In this document: one piece after another, positions 1 through 6,947 of the stretch | Layout: every line of letters begins with the position of its first letter | How positions within the stretch are numbered: position 1 is the first letter of the stretch | DNA from: Cellulomonas sp. NS3 | GTDB lineage: Bacteria > Actinomycetota > Actinomycetes > Actinomycetales > Cellulomonadaceae | Length of the DNA stretch: 64,000 nt | Reading direction: 5' to 3' | Assembly (NCBI RefSeq): GCF_024757985.1 | Contig: NZ_CP103289.1 | Coordinates: 124,001 to 188,000, forward strand | The notes under the pieces: generated by a model | Told to the model about the DNA's origin: nothing | What the model saw: only the letters and a program-made list of their open reading frames with translations | The model's database searches: none | Translations under genes and position numbers: made by a program

Positions 1-95
1 GTGATGCGTTGCCGGAGCTGGGCGCGCCGCTCGGCCAGCGCCGCGACGAACCGCTCGAACCGCGCGTCAGCCTCGTCCCACGTTGCGGCGTTCAT
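1..95 (-). CDS. N-terminal fragment of an unknown protein, runs off the left edge
   Basis: Only the first 31 residues are inside the window: a short, charged, helical stretch beginning MNAATWDEADARFERF and rich in Glu, Ala and Arg. The start is supported by a strong ribosome binding site, GGCGGAGG, six bases before the ATG. No family can be assigned from this much sequence; a small helical cytosolic protein is all that can be said. Confidence 0.55.
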   Translation of the reverse strand, partial: MNAATWDEADARFERFVAALAERRAQLRQRI

Positions 96-493
96 GATGT
101 ACCTCCGCCGCAGGAGAGGTGAGTCGCGCACGACCGAGTCGGCCCACTCCCGGCACGCATCCAGCACCCTGCATCCCTCCGGTCGCCGCGACGAGTCACA
201 CCGAACCTAGAGTGCCGTCGGCCCCGGACCGGGACGGGAGATCGCGAATCCACCCGCACCGCCACCCGTTCGGACGGGTCCGAGGACGGGCACGATGACG
301 CCGTCGCCTGACCGGGCTGGGTGCCGTCGTCGAGCCGGGCCGGAGCCCTGCCGCATGACTCTCCGGGACCGGCCGCACCCTCGGCGAACGTCGCGCCGGC
401 GCGTGGCGTCGCGGATGAGGGCGGCGTCGACCAGGTGTGCCGCTGGACCGCGGGACGGCCGATCTCGACGACGCTCGAGCCTGTCCCCGGCCC
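96..493. other. Intergenic stretch, no gene seen
   Basis: About 400 bases between the left-edge gene and the MarR regulator. All reading frames here are short, lack ribosome binding sites and have compositions typical of shadow frames. I see no hairpin, RNA gene or protein remnant. Confidence 0.4.
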
Positions 494-1012
494 TCAGCTC
501 TCGCCGCTCCCCGCAGCGGCCTTGCGCCGTCGCGGCGCTGCGGACCGGGGCGGCGTCCGGCGCATGTGGTCCCTCGCCCGGCCCAGGATGTCGGCGAGGG
601 TCTTGACGTCCTCCCGCGACAGCGGCGCGAGCAGCAGGTCGTCGACCACGGCGACGTGACCCGGCAGGACCTCCCCGAGGACCGCGCGACCCTCGTCGGT
701 GAGGGTCACGGTCACGCTGCGCTCGTCCTCGAGCGACGGCGTGCGGACCACGAGCCCTCGCTTCTCCAGCGTCTGGGCCTGGTACGTCAGGCCGCTGCGG
801 CTGTACACGACGCCGTCCGCGAGGTCCGTCATGCGCCGGCTGCCCCCCGGCGCGTCGCCGAGCGTCGCCAGGAGCTGGAACTGCACGTAGCTGAGCCCGC
901 CCGCGTCCTGGAGCTGCTGCTCGACGGAGTGCCGGAGCAGGCTGCTCGCCTCGATGAGCGCGAAGTACGCGCCGAGCTGCACGGCGTCCAGGGAGCGCGG
1001 GGTCGGGGACAT
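494..1012 (-). CDS. MarR-family transcriptional regulator
   Basis: A 172-residue protein with the winged helix-turn-helix of the MarR family at about residues 38-110: the recognition part reads MTDLADGVVYSRSGLTYQAQ and the wing contains the family-typical Asp-Glu-Arg (LEDERSVTVTLTDEG). Flanking helices would form the dimer interface. The C-terminus is a basic tail rich in Arg, Lys, Pro and Ala. It is divergent from a quinone-oxidoreductase-like gene, and the 113-base space between them holds three copies of one dyad that is its probable binding site, so it most likely represses itself and its neighbour and is released by a phenolic or electrophilic ligand (the ligand is inference). The family is clear; the signal is unknown. 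Confidence 0.9.
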   Translation of the reverse strand: MSPTPRSLDAVQLGAYFALIEASSLLRHSVEQQLQDAGGLSYVQFQLLATLGDAPGGSRRMTDLADGVVYSRSGLTYQAQTLEKRGLVVRTPSLEDERSVTVTLTDEGRAVLGEVLPGHVAVVDDLLLAPLSREDVKTLADILGRARDHMRRTPPRSAAPRRRKAAAGSGES

Positions 1013-1028
1013 GGCACAAGTGTATCAA

Positions 1029-1104
1029 TGCTTCGAGTCCGTAGCACTTGCTTCTGATTCGAAGTAGGTCTAGCGTCGTCCGCAGTTGCTTCGAACCCGA
1101 AGCA
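1029..1104. promoter_or_regulatory. Three MarR-type operator copies in the divergent promoter
   Basis: Three 18-bp dyads of the form TGCTTCG-N4-CGAAGCA lie at 1029-1046 (6 of 7 paired), 1049-1066 (5 of 7) and 1087-1104 (perfect 7-bp arms, spacer AACC). Start-to-start distances are 20 and 38 bp. Copy 2 covers the likely -35 of the oxidoreductase promoter and copy 3 lies just past its start site, positions that fit repression. Confidence 0.8.
1048..1076 (+). promoter_or_regulatory. Predicted promoter of the oxidoreductase gene
   Basis: A TTGCTT hexamer (1048-1053) is separated by 17 bases from TAGCGT (1071-1076), matching an actinobacterial housekeeping promoter. It is interleaved with the MarR dyads. 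Confidence 0.5.
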
Positions 1105-1125
1105 CATGACGGACGGAGATCGATC

Positions 1126-2064
1126 ATGAAGGCAGTGCTGTTCCACCAGACCGGCGGTCCCGAGGTCCTGCGCTACGAGGACGTGCCCCAGCCCGTACCC
1201 GGGGCCGGCGAGGTGCGGGTCCGGGTGGCCGGCTCGGCGTACAGCCCCGCGGACGGCGGGATGCGCGGCGGGTTCCTGCCGATCCCGATCACGCTGCCCC
1301 ACATCCCCGGCTACGACGTCTCGGGGACGGTCGACGCCCTCGGCGACGGGGTCGACGGCCTCGCGGTGGGCGACGACGTCGTCGGGTTCCTCCCGATGGC
1401 CGCGGACGGCTCGGCCGCCCAGTACGTCGTCGCTCCCGCCGTCGCGCTGGTCCCGGCGCCGACGCGCATCCCCCTGGCCGACGCCGCCGGACTGCCGTCC
1501 GTCGCTCTCACCGCGTGGCAGGCGCTGTTCGAGGCGGGCGGGCTGCAGGCAGGCCAGCGCGTCCTGATCAACGGCGCGGGCGGTCCCGTCGGGGGGTACG
1601 CCGTGCAGCTCGCGAAGCGTGCGGGCGCCCACGTCGTCGCGACCGCGAGCCCGCGCAGCCGGGAGAGCGTGCGGGCGTCGGGGGCCGACGAGATCGTCGA
1701 CCACACCACCACCTCGATCCTGGACGCAGTCGTCGAGCCCGTCGACGTCCTGCTCAACCTCGCGCCGATCACCCCCGAGCTGTTCACCGCCCTGGCGACG
1801 CGGGTCCGCGACGGCGGGGTCGTCGTCTCCACGACTCCGAGGGTCGAGACGCCCGCCGACCCGCAGCGCGGGGTGCGCGCGGTCACGGTGTTCCTCCACC
1901 CCGACGCGGACGTGCTCTCGCGGCTCGTCGCGCTCGTCGACAGCGGCGAGCTGCGCGTCGAGATCGCCCGCCGCGTGCCGCTCAGCGAGCTGCCCGAGCT
2001 CCACGCGGAGGCCGAGGCCGGGCAGGTCCCCGGCAAGGTCGTGGTCGTCCCGCCGGGGGAGTGA
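1126..2064 (+). CDS. NADP-dependent quinone oxidoreductase-like protein (zinc-free MDR)
   Basis: A 312-residue medium-chain dehydrogenase/reductase. Residues 1-120 form the GroES-like catalytic domain; the nucleotide-binding fold follows, with the glycine-rich turn GAGGPVGGYAV at 150-160. It has no cysteine at all, so neither the catalytic nor the structural zinc site of alcohol dehydrogenases is present; it belongs to the zeta-crystallin/QOR branch that reduces quinones or reactive enones with NADPH. The start is the ATG after GGACGGAG rather than an in-frame ATG 78 bases upstream, which would lie across the operators. Regulation by the divergent MarR protein is strongly suggested. The in vivo substrate is not evident. 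Confidence 0.9.
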   Translation: MKAVLFHQTGGPEVLRYEDVPQPVPGAGEVRVRVAGSAYSPADGGMRGGFLPIPITLPHIPGYDVSGTVDALGDGVDGLAVGDDVVGFLPMAADGSAAQYVVAPAVALVPAPTRIPLADAAGLPSVALTAWQALFEAGGLQAGQRVLINGAGGPVGGYAVQLAKRAGAHVVATASPRSRESVRASGADEIVDHTTTSILDAVVEPVDVLLNLAPITPELFTALATRVRDGGVVVSTTPRVETPADPQRGVRAVTVFLHPDADVLSRLVALVDSGELRVEIARRVPLSELPELHAEAEAGQVPGKVVVVPPGE

Positions 2065-2168
2065 AGGACTCGGCTCGGAGCAGGCGGGCGCGACGGTCGG
2101 TCGGGCGCAGTCCTCACCCAGCCGGCCGTGGTGGCTCGCGAGCGGTGCTGACCGCGCGTAGCCGAGGC

Positions 2169-2247
2169 GTCATCGACAGCTCGTCTCAGAAGGCGCACGA
2201 CCGCCTTCGATGACACGCGTTGTTTCGAACCAGCTTCTGAGACGGCC
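2169..2247. repeat. Cluster of dyads beside the transposon insertion site
   Basis: GTCATCGA (2169-2176) pairs with TCGATGAC (2207-2214), GAAGGCG (2189-2195) pairs with CGCCTTC (2202-2208), and CGTCTCAGAAG (2182-2192) pairs with CTTCTGAGACG (2234-2244). A further TGTCTCAGAA copy lies just past the right end of the transposon at 8769. These could be a terminator for the upstream gene, ends of an old insertion sequence, or a recombination site used as the transposon target. Confidence 0.5.
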
Positions 2248-2267
2248 TGCTGCGCGGGCCGGAGGTC

Positions 2268-2272
2268 TCGGT
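2268..2272. repeat. 5-bp target site duplication, left copy
   Basis: TCGGT lies immediately outside the left terminal repeat; an identical TCGGT lies immediately outside the right one at 8747-8751. A 5-bp duplication is the rule for Tn5053/Tn402-family transposition. Confidence 0.85.
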
Positions 2273-2299
2273 TGTCGGTGTTCGCAGTCGCGTGCACGG
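2273..2299 (+). repeat. Left terminal inverted repeat of the transposon
   Basis: Begins TGTCGG and ends GTGCACGG after 15 intervening bases, pairing with 8720-8746 at 20 of 27 positions. A second TGCAC occurs just inside (about 2315-2319), as expected for extra transposase-binding repeats. Confidence 0.88.
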
Positions 2300-2439
2300 G
2301 TGCTCGCGCCCCTCTGCACCGGGGTCGCGTGAACAAGCGTTTGACGGTCGTCAGTGGTCGGCGGTCGCTGGCGCTCCGGTTCAGGACAACGAACTCAGGT
2401 CCGTCGGGCGCCACCTGACAGCACGCCGGCCGCCGGATG

Positions 2440-2478
2440 TGACAGGACCCCCGGCGCTGTGGGCCGGGGGTCCTGTCA
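2440..2478. terminator. Strong hairpin terminator, inside the left end of the transposon
   Basis: TGACAGGACCCCCGG (2440-2454) pairs perfectly over 15 bp with 2464-2478 around a 9-base loop. It lies 32 bp downstream of the minus-strand cargo operon and would stop its transcription at the transposon end; there is no T run. Confidence 0.75.
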
Positions 2479-2509
2479 ATCGTTGCATCGCCACGTGCGC
2501 GGCGCGTCC

Positions 2510-3019
2510 CTACTCGTAGACTTCCAAGTCCTCGACGGGGACTAGGGCGATCCGGCCATCCGCAATTGGGCCGCTCCACTCCAGGGTGATCGCTCCCCCA
2601 TCGGGCAGGTCAACACCTGCGAGAGCCAGGTGCTCGAGGGCCACGACAGGCACGACCTCCTGTTCGCGGGACTCGAGCAGCACAGTGACCGGTATTGCTG
2701 CCACCGAGCCGCCGAGGTCGTGCGCCAGTCCGAGTGTCGCCTGAGCCTGGTAGGACTCCCATAGCAGTTCGACGGCGCGCATCGCTCCCGCGCCGCTCCC
2801 TTGGACGTACTCGGGCGAGTACGTCGTCGCAGCGACCCACCCTCCGGCTTGTCCACGTGCTCCGTGCAGAAGCTCGATGCTCGACAGCAGGTCACCGGCG
2901 TACGCGTACGCACCGAGCGCACGCGGATGCAGCGGCGGGTCCTGCACGCCCCAGACCGGGAAGTGCGCACCACGGGGACGCTCGACCGACGGACCCGTAG
3001 CACCAGATACGAACCTCAT
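2510..3019 (-). CDS. Cargo protein of unknown function (cytosolic, 169 residues)
   Basis: I do not recognise this protein. It has no signal peptide and no membrane segment. The N-terminal half has aromatic, alanine-rich helices (for example AVELLWESYQAQATLGLAHD at about 82-101); the C-terminal half alternates hydrophobic and acidic residues as in beta strands and ends in an acidic segment (VPVEDLEVYE). It follows the secreted cargo protein by only eight bases, so the pair is almost surely co-transcribed and translationally coupled. Both sit between the resolvase and the transposon end, where Tn402-family elements carry passenger genes. A secreted-protein/cytosolic-partner pair is possible, but nothing in the sequence shows toxin or immunity function. 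Confidence 0.75.
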   Translation of the reverse strand: MRFVSGATGPSVERPRGAHFPVWGVQDPPLHPRALGAYAYAGDLLSSIELLHGARGQAGGWVAATTYSPEYVQGSGAGAMRAVELLWESYQAQATLGLAHDLGGSVAAIPVTVLLESREQEVVPVVALEHLALAGVDLPDGGAITLEWSGPIADGRIALVPVEDLEVYE

Positions 3020-3027
3020 CAGCGCCG

Positions 3028-3744
3028 CTAGCTGATCGGGACGCCGTCGACGCGGGGGCCGCCCGTGTAGCAGACCCCGTTCTCAGTCGTCACCTCGGCG
3101 TTGATCAAGGTCCCCCCGTAATTCTGCGCGCTCGGGACGTAGAAAACAGTTTCCTTGCGCCACAGAGTACGTCCATTGAGATTACCTGAATCGGGCAGGT
3201 GAGCCGTCCGACCATCCACTATCGAAGTACTGAACAGGAGAACATCGGTGGCATACTGAAAGCCGGACCGGTTGAGACTGAAGGCCGCGCTCATGAACCC
3301 TTTTCGATCGTTGCTTCCTTCCGACCGCCAGTCACGGACCTCGATGCTCGACCAGCCGCAGCTTCCTGTCCGAATGTCCTTCGCTGCCGGGGAGTGCCCA
3401 CTCGACGGCCCAACGACCCCGCGGACACTCGTGCGTGGACGACTCCACTCACCCTTCGTGACGCGATCCCTCCACGCGGCTACCGCCGCCTCGACCTCGG
3501 CCTCTGTACCGGAGACGGAGAAGGTCTGCACCGCAGGGGCAGGCTCCGCCGCTCTCGGCTCCAGACCTGATCCCTGAGCGCCCTCTGAGGGCTGGAAGGT
3601 CATGGGTGTCATCGCGACTACCGCGCTCACCTCCTCGGCTTGCGCCTCCTCCCCCGAGGTGACCTCGGGCGGGAGCGCCGCCCCGGACGCCACCATCACG
3701 GCGACCATGGCCCCCACGACCCCGCCTACGCGACTACGCAACAT
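3028..3744 (-). CDS. Cargo protein of unknown function, secreted
   Basis: A 238-residue protein starting MLRSRVGG with a signal peptide (basic start, then a hydrophobic stretch to about residue 25). A linker rich in Pro, Glu and Ala follows, then a compact C-terminal domain from about residue 95 with two cysteines (TGSCGWS and NGVCYTGG) that could form one disulfide, many aromatic and Asn/Ser residues, and a pattern of short beta strands. No family recognised. The start was placed at the second of two close ATG codons because GGGGGAG overlaps the first one. The gene is visibly richer in A and T than its neighbours, consistent with recent arrival on the transposon. It leads the two-gene cargo operon. 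Confidence 0.75.
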   Translation of the reverse strand: MLRSRVGGVVGAMVAVMVASGAALPPEVTSGEEAQAEEVSAVVAMTPMTFQPSEGAQGSGLEPRAAEPAPAVQTFSVSGTEAEVEAAVAAWRDRVTKGEWSRPRTSVRGVVGPSSGHSPAAKDIRTGSCGWSSIEVRDWRSEGSNDRKGFMSAAFSLNRSGFQYATDVLLFSTSIVDGRTAHLPDSGNLNGRTLWRKETVFYVPSAQNYGGTLINAEVTTENGVCYTGGPRVDGVPIS

Positions 3745-4268
3745 CGACATCTCCCCCCGAACGATCAGCCGGATACGGGTAAACCGCCGTAGCGGTGCGA
3801 CCCACCTCACCGGACCACACGCCGCGACGGACACACAAGGGCTGTTACCGCAGAGTCGGCGCTGCAATGTTCCGCCACCGGCCCCTCCTTCGGTCGCCAA
3901 GCAGGGACGACGCGCGGGGCTGTTGCCAACGCGATGATCGCGACCGCGCCGTCAGCGACGATTGCCGGCAGCGACCGGCTGGAGCACGACCTCGATCGGT
4001 CGGGGGATCCGCGTCATCACACCAGTCGCGATGCCGGCTCGCCCATGCTGCTGGCCCGCTCTCGTCGAGCGGGGTCCCTTTGCGCCACGACGGGCAGCCC
4101 TTGCCGCCCCGGCGAACTGAGGCTGTCGGTTTGGGGTACACCCCAACACCACACCACCCGACCCCGCCGAACAGCGTCCGGATAGGGTCCATATCATCGT
4201 TTCTTGACGCCTGCCCTGCGACTTCTTAGAGTTCAACCTGACACATCGCGGGTAGAGAGGCGGGGACG
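3745..4268. other. Intergenic region expected to hold the resolution (res) site and two promoters
   Basis: This 524-base stretch separates the divergent resolvase and cargo operon. In Tn5053-type elements the res site lies next to tniR. The segment 4185-4255 is unusually A/T-rich for this window (around ATATCATCGTTTCTTGACG and CTTCTTAGAGTTCAACCTGA), a good candidate, but I could not resolve clear paired subsites by eye. No protein gene seen. Confidence 0.45.
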
Positions 4269-4829
4269 ATGCGCGTCGGGTACATCCGGGTGAGCACCCT
4301 GGACCAGAACACGGTCCGCCAGCTTGACGGGGTCGAGGTCGAGCGGGTCTTCACAGACCGGGCGTCGGGCAAGGACACCGCTCGGCCCCAGCTCGCCGAG
4401 CTCATCGCGTTCGTCCGCGACGGCGACACGATCGTCGTGCACTCGATGGACCGCCTCGCCCGCAACCTCGACGACCTGCGCCGCCTGGTGCGGACCCTGA
4501 CCGCCAAGGGAGTGCGGGTCGAGTTCGTCAAGGAGCACCTGACCTTCACCGGCGAGAACTCCCCCATGTCCACCCTGCTGCTGTCGGTCATGGGCGCGTT
4601 CGCCGAGTTCGAACGCGCCCTGATCCTTGAGCGCCAGCGCGAGGGCATCGCCGCGGCCAAGCAACGCGGGGCGTACACCGGCCGACGGCCCGCCCTCACC
4701 CCCGAGCGAGCGCAGCAGCTGCGCGAGCGCGCAGCCACCGGCGAACCGAAGTCCGCCCTCGCCAAGGAGTTCGGCATCAGCCGCGAGACGCTCTACAACT
4801 ACCTGCGCGCGGCCTCCGCACCCGGCTGA
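4269..4829 (+). CDS. tniR: Serine resolvase of the transposon
   Basis: A 186-residue small serine recombinase. The catalytic serine is Ser9 in the N-terminal MRVGYIRVST motif; the conserved MDRLARN segment lies at about 60-66, and the long E-helix region (LLLSVMGAFAEFERALI) follows. A C-terminal helix-turn-helix (SALAKEFGISRETLYNYL) would bind res. It would resolve transposon cointegrates by recombination between two res copies. It is convergent with tniQ, the two reading frames overlapping by 31 bases at their 3' ends. The ribosome binding site GAGAGGCGGGG precedes the ATG. Length and motifs are complete, so the protein is likely active. Confidence 0.93.
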   Translation: MRVGYIRVSTLDQNTVRQLDGVEVERVFTDRASGKDTARPQLAELIAFVRDGDTIVVHSMDRLARNLDDLRRLVRTLTAKGVRVEFVKEHLTFTGENSPMSTLLLSVMGAFAEFERALILERQREGIAAAKQRGAYTGRRPALTPERAQQLRERAATGEPKSALAKEFGISRETLYNYLRAASAPG

Positions 4830-6036
4830 CCGGTGCCTTCCCGCAGGTCCACCGGGAACGAGAGATCGAGCTCGTCGGCGTCCGGGAGGAACCCGGCCGG
4901 GACGCTGTTGCGCTGCAGGAAGGCGATCTCCCGCTCGTGCACTGCCCGGTGGGGTCTGCCCTTGGTGAGCACGGCCAGGACTTGCCGGGCGCTGGCCCGA
5001 TCGGTGCGGGCATGGTCGAGCATCGTCTGCGCCGCGGCGGCGGCGTCGAGCCAGACGGCCCGGTACCGCGAGGGTGGATCGCCGGCGTACACCTGACGCC
5101 ACGGTGCCGGTTGTATGGCAGCGCCCAGGACGCCGCGGGCGGCGATACGGCCGTCGGTGGCCAGCTGCAGGGGGACCGCGGCGGCGTGCAGCATCGTCTC
5201 CTGGGTGCCCCACGGCAGGTGCTCGTAGGGCTGCCAGAGCCGCAGCCCGGCCCTGACCGGGTGCCCGGAACTCTGCCAGACCAGCTCCAGCGTCCGGCCC
5301 TCGCGCCGGCCCATCGTGCCGGGGGCCAGGCTGAGCTCGTGCACCAGCGTGCGCAGCAGCCGGAACCACACACCCGCGTGCACGTCGCGGCCGGGCAGGT
5401 TGACCCGGCCGCTGAGCAGGGCCTGGTGGGTGTAGCGGTCCAGAGTCGCCAGCGGTTCGGGTACCGCAACTGGAGCCGGCGGCCGTCCGTGCACGGCCAT
5501 CTCGAGCTGGACGGTGACGGTGTCCTGCAGGCGGCAGCCGTGCTCTCCGCAGCCCACCATCAGCGGCAGCCGGCCGAGCAGAGTTCGGCCCCGGTCGGGC
5601 AGCGCGGCGCACACCGGGCAGGTCCGGTCATGCCGGTGCCGCGGCCGCCACGGACCGCGCCATGTCTGATACCGCGCCACCTGGCCAGCGCCTCCGGTCC
5701 GCGGTGCTAGCAGCACCGAGTACGCGCGGACGTAGGCGTCGAACGCCGCTTGCGTGTCGGGAGCCTCGACGGTGTCCAGCAACCATGGACGCCACCCGGC
5801 CAAGGTCATGCCCTGGATCCGGGCGAGATCCACGCCAGTACGGTCGGCCAGCGCGGCGAGCAGGGCCGCGGGCGGATCGTCGTCGAAGTCATCGGGGACG
5901 GCCAGGCCCGCGAGGCCGAGGTTGCCGGCGAGCAGCTCGCCCACCGACAGGTGTAGATCCTGGCGATGCGGGCGAGCCAGGAGGACAGCGCCTCCAGCGG
6001 GCCGGGCTGCGGGTGCAGCGGCCACCGGGGGCTCAC
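4799..6036 (-). pseudogene. tniQ: TniQ transposition accessory protein, frame broken near its N-terminus
   Basis: The start is the GTG at 6036, overlapping the tniB stop (GTGA). The first 28 residues (MSPRWPLHPQPGPLEALSSW, then LARIARIY) match the TniQ N-terminus, but the frame then closes; the rest of the protein, beginning LSVGELLAGNLGLAGL, is in another frame. The bases TACACCTG at about 5955-5962 contain a duplicated AC; removing it joins the halves into a normal 411-residue TniQ. A zinc-finger set (CPVC and, further on, CGEHGC) lies in the intact part. TniQ works with TniA and TniB in target selection. A real insertion would disable transposition; a sequencing error is the alternative. 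The downstream frame happens to be open upstream over tniB and should not be taken as a different start. Confidence 0.82.
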
Positions 6037-6947
6037 ACCAGCTCCCGCTCGAACAGCCGGCGCCGCTCGGTGGGCCCGACGTAGGAGGCCAGCAGCAGGG
6101 TGCGCTGGTTGATCGACTCCTCACCGGAGCCCAGCGCCGCGACGGCGGCGTCGGTCAACAGCCGGGTCAGCTCACCGATCGTCCCCTCGCTGCGGGTGAG
6201 CAGGTACACCGCCATTTCCTCGGTCGCGATCGGCGAGGGCCGGCGCAGCGGGAACGAGGCGGCGAAGCTGGCCAGCAGCGAGCACGCCTCGGACCCGGCC
6301 TCCCACAGCGGCAGGGGGTACGGCTCGAACCGGTTCTCGAGCTGGTCGTCGGAGCGGATCGCCAGGTACGCCTCACGGGTGCCGACCCCCACGAGCGGGA
6401 TGCGCAGCTCGTTGCCGAGGAACCGGATCAGGTTGAGGAACTCGCGGCGCACGTCGCCGCGGCCGGCGAGCACGTTGTGCAGCTCGTCGACGACCAGCAT
6501 CCGCACTCCGGCGGCGCGCAGCAGGGCCAGGCCGAGTTGCTCGAGCTCGGCAAGGCGCTGCCGGGGCCGCAGCGGCGCGCCGAGTGCGGAGAGCAGCGCC
6601 ACATAGAAGCGGAGCACCGACGGCTCGGACGGCATCTGCATCACCAGCACCGGAAATTCCTCGTGCCCCGAATGGGAGACCGGTGGGTGCTGGCGCCGGA
6701 ACTTCTCCACGATCATCGACTTGCCGTTGTTCGTCGGGCCAAGCAGCAGCAGGTTGGGCATGCGCTGGCGGGCCGGCCAAGTCAGCAGCTCCTCCAACCG
6801 GTTCACCGCGTCCGTCGCGCGGGAGTAGCCGATCCACCGCTCGGCACGCACGTGTCGCAGCCGTTCTTCGACCGGCAGCAACGCCACCGCCCGGGCACCC
6901 GGGTGCAGGTGCGCGAGGTCCGCGGCATCCTCGCCGCCGCTCACCAC
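6033..6947 (-). CDS. tniB: TniB AAA+ ATPase, transposition target-site regulator
   Basis: A 304-residue ATPase with Walker A GPTNNGKS at 70-77, Walker B MLVVDELHN with Asp154-Glu155, and a sensor-1 region (VGVGTREA). It belongs to the TniB/TnsC group that binds target DNA in an ATP-dependent way and activates the transposase. The frame opens at a GTG (6947) overlapping the tniA stop, and ends overlapping the tniQ start, so tniA-tniB-tniQ is one translationally coupled operon. All catalytic motifs look intact. Confidence 0.93.
   Translation of the reverse strand: MVSGGEDAADLAHLHPGARAVALLPVEERLRHVRAERWIGYSRATDAVNRLEELLTWPARQRMPNLLLLGPTNNGKSMIVEKFRRQHPPVSHSGHEEFPVLVMQMPSEPSVLRFYVALLSALGAPLRPRQRLAELEQLGLALLRAAGVRMLVVDELHNVLAGRGDVRREFLNLIRFLGNELRIPLVGVGTREAYLAIRSDDQLENRFEPYPLPLWEAGSEACSLLASFAASFPLRRPSPIATEEMAVYLLTRSEGTIGELTRLLTDAAVAALGSGEESINQRTLLLASYVGPTERRRLFERELV

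Noticed and set aside
2510..3744. Toxin-immunity assignment for the cargo pair
   Set aside because: One secreted and one cytosolic protein in tandem is suggestive, but no toxin fold, export tag beyond the signal peptide or known immunity motif is visible.
4799..6124. A 441-residue TniQ starting upstream inside tniB
   Set aside because: The N-terminal 50 residues of that frame have no TniQ likeness; the true N-terminus is in the other frame from GTG 6036.
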